Assembly (NCBI GenBank): GCA_948945085.1
Contig: CARBGY010000018.1
Location: 1 to 9,194 of the forward strand
Direction: 5' to 3'
DNA: 9,194 bases
From: an uncultured Candidatus Saccharibacteria bacterium
GTDB lineage: Bacteria; Patescibacteriota; Saccharimonadia; Saccharimonadales; Saccharimonadaceae
A program made the position numbers and the translations under genes. Positions 5,544 to 9,194 of the stretch are shown here, in pieces. The notes beneath the pieces were generated by a model. It saw nothing but the letters and a program-made list of their open reading frames with translations. It searched no databases and was not told the DNA's origin. Within the stretch, counting starts at the first letter, position 1, and the number at the start of each line of letters is the position of its first letter.

Positions 5544-5741
5544 CTATCTCTCTGCCACAAATGGCAAAAGTGCCAAATGCCTTGCTCGCTTCACAGCCAC
5601 CGCAAGCTGACGCTGCTGCTTTGCAGTCAACCCCGTCTTCGCAATTGGCTCAATTCGACCATATGTATCAATATAACGCTGCAATGTCTTCACATCACGA
5701 TAATCAAAATATAAATTTGGATTAGTTTTAACTTTTCTCAT
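5544..5741 (-). CDS. rpsR: 30S ribosomal protein bS18
   Basis: Small-subunit protein that binds 16S rRNA as a heterodimer with S6 in the platform. The body is clear: NLYFDYRDVKTLQRYI (about 9-24), IEPIAKTGL, and the basic C-terminal core QQRQLAVAVKRARHLALLPF (43-62). At 65 residues it is about ten shorter than the E. coli protein, because the N-terminal segment carrying the RRKFCRF-like motif is reduced; no cysteine is present. The ATG at 5741 has a good ribosome site (AAGGAGAG, 5 bases upstream). It is the third gene of the rpsF-ssb-rpsR operon, 29 bases after ssb. No terminator is visible downstream, where the transcript runs antisense through the cassette block. Confidence 0.95.
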   Translation of the reverse strand: MRKVKTNPNLYFDYRDVKTLQRYIDTYGRIEPIAKTGLTAKQQRQLAVAVKRARHLALLPFVAER

Positions 5742-5770
5742 TTAACTCTCCTTAATTTTGTCTTCCCCAA

Positions 5771-6241
5771 CTAAAATGGGATTTCGTCCAGATTAATCTG
5801 ATCATCTGGTACATCATCCGGCACCACATCACTACTATAATCATCTTCACTACTTGTACTTTTGCTCGAAGATGCACTACTATGACCACCGCCATTCCCA
5901 CCATTACCATTTCCACCCATAAAGGTAAAGTCCTCAACAATAACTTCTGTCCTCGAACGTCGCTGACCAGAATTTTTATCTTCCCAGCTCCTCTGTTCCA
6001 AACGTCCTGACACTAAAAGCGATGAACCCTTCTTCGTATATTGAGCAATCAGCTCACCCGACTTTCCCCAAGCCACGCAGTCAATATATGAAACCTGATC
6101 TTGTTGATTCCCGCTACTGTCCTTAAATGTCCGATTCACCGCCACAGAAAAACTACAAACTTGTGCTCCACTTGGAGTTGTCCTCATTTCTGGATCGCGC
6201 GTCACATTTCCAGCAATAATTGCCTTACTAAAACCGCGCAC
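5771..6241 (-). CDS. ssb: Single-stranded DNA-binding protein
   Basis: Binds single-stranded DNA in replication, recombination and repair. The OB-fold occupies about 1-110: FSKAIIAGNVTRDPEMR, VSYIDCVAWGK (W58, stacking position), LLVSGRLEQRSW (W86) and TEVIVEDFTFM. A flexible Gly/Asn-rich then Ser/Asp-rich linker follows (about 109-147). The conserved acidic tip, here LDEIPF in place of DDDIPF, recruits partner proteins. Length 156 is normal. The start is GTG at 6241, whose G is also the last base of the rpsF TAG, so the genes overlap by one base. A strong GAGGAGGAG ribosome site inside the end of rpsF supports this start and suggests translational coupling. Confidence 0.96.
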   Translation of the reverse strand: MRGFSKAIIAGNVTRDPEMRTTPSGAQVCSFSVAVNRTFKDSSGNQQDQVSYIDCVAWGKSGELIAQYTKKGSSLLVSGRLEQRSWEDKNSGQRRSRTEVIVEDFTFMGGNGNGGNGGGHSSASSSKSTSSEDDYSSDVVPDDVPDDQINLDEIPF

Positions 6242-6618
6242 TATTTCTCCTCCTCAGTTTCATCAGAAACAGTCTTGCCAGCTGCTTCAGCATGTGCCCG
6301 ACGTGCTGCCTGCTTTGCCTCAGCCTTCAATTTTCGCTCATCGACTGTTACCAACAAGTGCCTCAAAACTTCATCAGTAATATTCAATACACTTTCAATC
6401 TTTGCTGGTGCTTCTGCTGGCAACTCAACTTCATAAAAATAGTAAACCGCAAAATCCTGTTTTCGGATCGGATAGGCCAAACGCTTCTTTCCATCACTTT
6501 CTTCTTTCACGATTTTTCCGCCATTTTTCTCAATTAAATCCTTAATTTTAGCAATGGCTGGCTCCGGATTCATCTCTAAATCAGGATGAACCAAAACCGT
6601 AAGTTCGTAATTTTTCAT
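6241..6618 (-). CDS. rpsF: 30S ribosomal protein bS6
   Basis: Small-subunit ribosomal protein, partner of S18. The first 95 residues are a standard S6 fold: MKNYELTVLVHPDLE, IKDLIEKNGGKIVKEE, GKKRLAYPIRKQDFAVYYFYEVELPAE and ITDEVLRHLLVTVDER. Residues 96-125 form a charged Lys/Ala then Glu-rich tail, as is common in this protein. The ATG at 6618 has an AAAGGAG site 6 bases upstream. It is first in the rpsF-ssb-rpsR operon, preceded by its own promoter and a leader hairpin that probably mediates feedback control by the S6:S18 complex. Confidence 0.96.
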   Translation of the reverse strand: MKNYELTVLVHPDLEMNPEPAIAKIKDLIEKNGGKIVKEESDGKKRLAYPIRKQDFAVYYFYEVELPAEAPAKIESVLNITDEVLRHLLVTVDERKLKAEAKQAARRAHAEAAGKTVSDETEEEK

Positions 6619-6637
6619 TACATACTCCTTTGGTTAA

Positions 6638-6679
6638 AGCAAGCACGGCTCTTATGCTTCTCGCAACCACCTGCTTGCT
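6638..6679 (-). promoter_or_regulatory. rpsF leader hairpin, candidate S6:S18-binding autoregulatory element
   Basis: On the minus strand AGCAAGCA (6672-6679) pairs perfectly with TGCTTGCT (6638-6645), an 8-bp stem enclosing 26 bases. A CCG (6646-6648) sits directly 5' of the closing strand. The enclosed part can form a small UGC/GCA hairpin. Established knowledge: rpsF leaders in many bacteria carry a stem with a conserved CCG, imitating helix 22 of 16S rRNA, that is bound by S6:S18 to repress the operon. The stem ends 13 bases before the Shine-Dalgarno, consistent with translational control. Stem and CCG are seen; binding is inferred. Confidence 0.6.
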
Positions 6680-6699
6680 GAGTTAATATTCTCCACTAG

Positions 6700-6727
6700 T
6701 TTATCACAAGTCCGTCGCCCCTGTCAA
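6700..6727 (-). promoter_or_regulatory. Promoter of the rpsF-ssb-rpsR operon
   Basis: Minus strand: a perfect TTGACA (6722-6727), a 16-base spacer, then GATAAA (6700-6705, four of six) preceded by TGT as an extended -10. Initiation near 6693 gives a leader of about 75 bases containing the candidate S6:S18 hairpin. It begins 19 bases after the ftsK stop codon, so the ribosomal operon need not depend on ftsK transcription. Confidence 0.65.
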
Positions 6728-6745
6728 TCTCTAATTCTCAGATGG

Positions 6746-9076
6746 TTATCCACCGCCATTTGCCAGCTCATCAAACTCATCCATCGAAGAAATCAACACG
6801 TCCCGCGGCTTATGTCCATTTGCTGGCCCAATCACCCCAATCTCCTCCAACCAAATCGCAAGCCCCGACACAAACCCATGACCCTTCCCCAGCCAAGTCT
6901 GTAAACTCGCCGTCGAAAACTTCCCATTCTTCAAAGTAATCTCAATCGCCTTCCGTACCACCGGATCGTTCGGATTATATCTTCGTCCGAGATCTCCAAT
7001 CGCTCCCCCTTCCGCTGGTCCCACCCCGCTCACTGCCACCGCCTGTGCAACCACTTCATTGTTATATTCTGGCGCCCTTTGCGCTCGCAAAAAGTCCGTC
7101 ACTTTCGCCACATCTTCATCACTCGCCCATGCCCCCTGAATCCTCCGTGGCTTCCCCATCATCTCCGTCGTAAGCATCAACATATCACCTTTACCCAGCA
7201 GCTTCTCCGCCCCCGTCATATCCAACATAACTCTCGAGTCAATCTGGCTACCCACCGCAAACGCAATCCTTCCCGGCACGTTTGCTTTAATCAACCCAGT
7301 AATAACTTTTACTTCCGGCCTCTGCGTTGCAAGCACCAGATGAATCCCCGCCGCGCGCCCTTTCTGCGCAATTCTTACAATCGGCACTTCCATATCCTTC
7401 CCCGCCATCATCATAAGATCCGCCATCTCATCAATCAAAATCACAATATACGGCATCTTCTCACCTTGATGCTCAACTTTCTCCGACGCTCCCTCCGTTC
7501 CTGCCGCCTCGGCCGCTTTCTTCGCCATTTTTGCGTTATAGTCAACGATATTTTTCACCTTCTCTTCTGCCATAATCGTATAACGTTTTTCCATCTCATT
7601 CACTGCCCACCTAAGCGCCGACAAAGCTTTCTCCGTTTGAGTAATAATCGGTGTCAAAAGATGCGGAATCCCGTCATACTGCGCCATCTCCACCTGCTTC
7701 GGATCCACAATAATCAATTTCATATCGCTCGGCGCATTTCTATATAATAAGCTCGAAATCAAGGTATTAGTCATCACCGACTTACCTGAACCAGTTGTAC
7801 CCGCAATTAAAAGGTGTGGCATCTTCGCTAAATTCGCTACTACTGCCTTACCCGAAATATCCTTCCCCACCGCAAACGTCAACGGATCCGTCGCCGCCTT
7901 CCATTCCTTACTTTCAAGCACTCCGCGCAACCTTACATCCGCCGACCTACTATTCGGCAACTCAACCCCCACCGAACGTGTCCCCGGAATCGGCGCCTCA
8001 ATCCTAATCTTATCCACCGCAAGATTTAGCGCTAATTCTTTATCGCGCGCCAAAATCTTCGAAAGGTTCACTCCTTGTGGTGGCCGCATCGTATACTGCG
8101 TCACTCTTGGCCCCACATTCGCCCCCTCCATCTCTACCTCAATCCCAAATTCCCCAAGCGTCGTCTTAATAATTTGCGCATTCTGCTGTACATCCCCAGG
8201 GTTCGCCGGCGACTGCTTCTTTTCCAACAAATTCACCGTCGGCATCTTCCAATCCGGATCATCCACTGCGATCAAGGCTCGATCCGGATCTGCCCCAGCT
8301 CCCCCTGTTTTCGCCGGTTTATCTGTCTCTTTCATCTTCTCCACTTTCATCCGCCCCATCAACGAGCGCTTCACCTCTTCAGCTGGCGCTTCCTCATCTA
8401 CCGCCACCCCAGAATTCACCTTAATCTCAAGGTCACCATCCTCACCCCGTTTGCGCCCACGCTCCATTTTCCGCCCCAATTTCGCAACTTGTTTCTCTTC
8501 CTTTTCATTCGTCTTAAACATTCGCCCCACCGCCTTAAACACCGTCACCGGATTCGTCTGTAAAATAAAGATCGCCGTCACAAACATCAAAACAATATAT
8601 ATAAATACCACCACCCCCGCATTCCCAATCTGGAACATTACATTATTCAGCCATTCCCCAAGCATCCCCCCAGTCGGCTCCGCTTGCCCGTACGTTGGCA
8701 CTCCCGCCACTCCCGCTACCCAAACAATCATCAGCAGTGACGTCATCCACATCACCACCGGCAGTCGATTATCTTCACTCCGGAAAATCTTCACCGCCAA
8801 CCACACCAAAAGCACCGGTATCATGTACTCAGCACACCCAATTCCCGCATAAATCCCACTATCAATTGCCGCCAGAACTGGCCCACCATCCCCCAACCAG
8901 TTAAAAATAAATACTACTGCTAGAACCAGCATCAAAATCGCCATAATTTGGCGCCAAAAACCCCCTGGAAGCTCATGCTCCGGCGCCACTTCCTTCGTTC
9001 GCGCCTTCGCACTCTTTCCGCGCGAACTTCCCCGTTTACTAGACGCCTTCTTCGACGTCGACCTCCTCTGTGCCAT
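6746..9076 (-). CDS. ftsK: DNA translocase FtsK/SpoIIIE
   Basis: Septum-anchored hexameric motor that pumps chromosomal DNA during division and, in many bacteria, activates XerCD at dif. Its 776 residues are close to SpoIIIE. In order: a very basic Ser/Lys/Arg-rich N-terminus (1-30); four membrane segments (about 43-62, 75-97, 106-126, 153-173); a charged linker (185-280); and the motor, with GPRVTQY (322-328), Walker A GTTGSGKS (426-433, K432), IIVDPKQVEM (455-464), Walker B IVILIDEMADL (544-554) and LATQRPEV (582-589). A C-terminal gamma winged-helix, the DNA-orientation module, spans about 700-765 (NPNDPVVRKAIEIT, FSTASLQTWLGKGHG, WLEEIGVIG). An Ala/Glu/Lys-rich insertion (516-540) lies before Walker B. 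No ribosome site precedes the ATG at 9076; a strong promoter just upstream implies a leaderless mRNA. Confidence 0.96.
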   Translation of the reverse strand: MAQRRSTSKKASSKRGSSRGKSAKARTKEVAPEHELPGGFWRQIMAILMLVLAVVFIFNWLGDGGPVLAAIDSGIYAGIGCAEYMIPVLLVWLAVKIFRSEDNRLPVVMWMTSLLMIVWVAGVAGVPTYGQAEPTGGMLGEWLNNVMFQIGNAGVVVFIYIVLMFVTAIFILQTNPVTVFKAVGRMFKTNEKEEKQVAKLGRKMERGRKRGEDGDLEIKVNSGVAVDEEAPAEEVKRSLMGRMKVEKMKETDKPAKTGGAGADPDRALIAVDDPDWKMPTVNLLEKKQSPANPGDVQQNAQIIKTTLGEFGIEVEMEGANVGPRVTQYTMRPPQGVNLSKILARDKELALNLAVDKIRIEAPIPGTRSVGVELPNSRSADVRLRGVLESKEWKAATDPLTFAVGKDISGKAVVANLAKMPHLLIAGTTGSGKSVMTNTLISSLLYRNAPSDMKLIIVDPKQVEMAQYDGIPHLLTPIITQTEKALSALRWAVNEMEKRYTIMAEEKVKNIVDYNAKMAKKAAEAAGTEGASEKVEHQGEKMPYIVILIDEMADLMMMAGKDMEVPIVRIAQKGRAAGIHLVLATQRPEVKVITGLIKANVPGRIAFAVGSQIDSRVMLDMTGAEKLLGKGDMLMLTTEMMGKPRRIQGAWASDEDVAKVTDFLRAQRAPEYNNEVVAQAVAVSGVGPAEGGAIGDLGRRYNPNDPVVRKAIEITLKNGKFSTASLQTWLGKGHGFVSGLAIWLEEIGVIGPANGHKPRDVLISSMDEFDELANGGG

Positions 9077-9083
9077 ATCTTAC

Positions 9084-9111
9084 ATTATACACGTTTTCCA
9101 CATCTTGCCAA
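9084..9111 (-). promoter_or_regulatory. ftsK promoter, predicted leaderless
   Basis: Minus strand: perfect TATAAT (9084-9089), 16-base spacer, TTGGCA (9106-9111, five of six). Only 7 bases separate the -10 box from the A of the ftsK ATG, so the predicted start site is that A itself. The remaining bases to the right (9112-9194) hold no gene or structure I can support. Confidence 0.7.
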
Positions 9112-9194
9112 GTCTCATCCACTCCATAAAAAAATCCCCGTGTTAGCTAAACAAACATATTGCACTATAAGCAGAATAAAATAACCCTCGAGGT

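Noticed and set aside
5319..5714. Plus-strand frame across cassette 3 and rpsR
   Set aside because: It is out of frame with the cassette and antisense to rpsR; its composition reflects the pyrimidine tract.
5752..5940. Minus-strand frame within the 3' part of ssb
   Set aside because: Overlaps the SSB linker and tip in another frame; the Val/Met-rich product has no recognisable feature.
7079..8563. Long plus-strand open frames opposite ftsK
   Set aside because: They are Arg/His/Pro-rich antisense products of a well-defined FtsK coding frame and show no domain of their own.
9140..9175. Plus-strand promoter near the right edge (TATAAG)
   Set aside because: No acceptable -35 element at correct spacing and no gene visible downstream.

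Overview
The window looks like part of a Candidatus Saccharibacteria (TM7) or closely related Patescibacteria/CPR chromosome. The evidence is a compact type IV pilus locus, a PilT with a long disordered N-terminus, an unusually short S18, and fragments of FISUMP-type ('...GFSVRC') variable domains of a kind I associate with that group. The phylum call is inference from gene content and protein style; there is no rRNA here to confirm it. All eight intact genes lie on the minus strand, so the window is described below from right to left, in the direction of transcription.

Right half (about 5540-9111): ftsK (DNA translocase) has a strong promoter so close to its ATG that the mRNA should be leaderless. 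It is followed by the classic rpsF-ssb-rpsR operon (S6, single-stranded DNA-binding protein, S18). That operon has its own TTGACA promoter and a leader hairpin carrying a CCG next to the stem, resembling the known S6:S18 autoregulatory leader. ssb starts at a GTG overlapping the rpsF stop codon.

Middle (4690-5543): about 850 bases without an intact gene. On the plus strand, opposite to every gene around it, lie three C-terminal cassettes of FISUMP/C-type-lectin-like domains. None has a start codon or the N-terminal part of such a protein. Cassette 1 (about 4773-4988) stands alone. An 84% A+T spacer with a 14-bp perfect palindrome follows it. Cassettes 2 and 3 then form a 171-bp, indel-free tandem repeat fused in one frame, and run into a 110-base tract that is 91% pyrimidine. 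Codons that differ between cassettes 2 and 3 almost all end in C or T, the pattern left by diversity-generating retroelements (DGRs). The block is best read as silent or orphaned variable-region cassettes of a surface protein, and it is the most interesting part of the window.

Left half (94-4689): a type IV pilus locus in the order pilT (retraction ATPase), pilC (inner-membrane platform), a type IV prepilin, then pilD (prepilin peptidase). pilT and pilC abut exactly (TAA followed directly by ATG). The prepilin gene has its own candidate promoter, whose -35 box overlaps the pilC stop codon, and a strong intrinsic terminator, so pilin can be made independently of the machinery. pilD lies beyond that terminator with its own candidate promoter. 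PilD cleaves and methylates the prepilin, PilC anchors assembly, and PilT powers retraction. The assembly ATPase PilB and the PilMNO proteins are not in the window. A further candidate minus-strand promoter at 35-63 serves whatever lies to the left.
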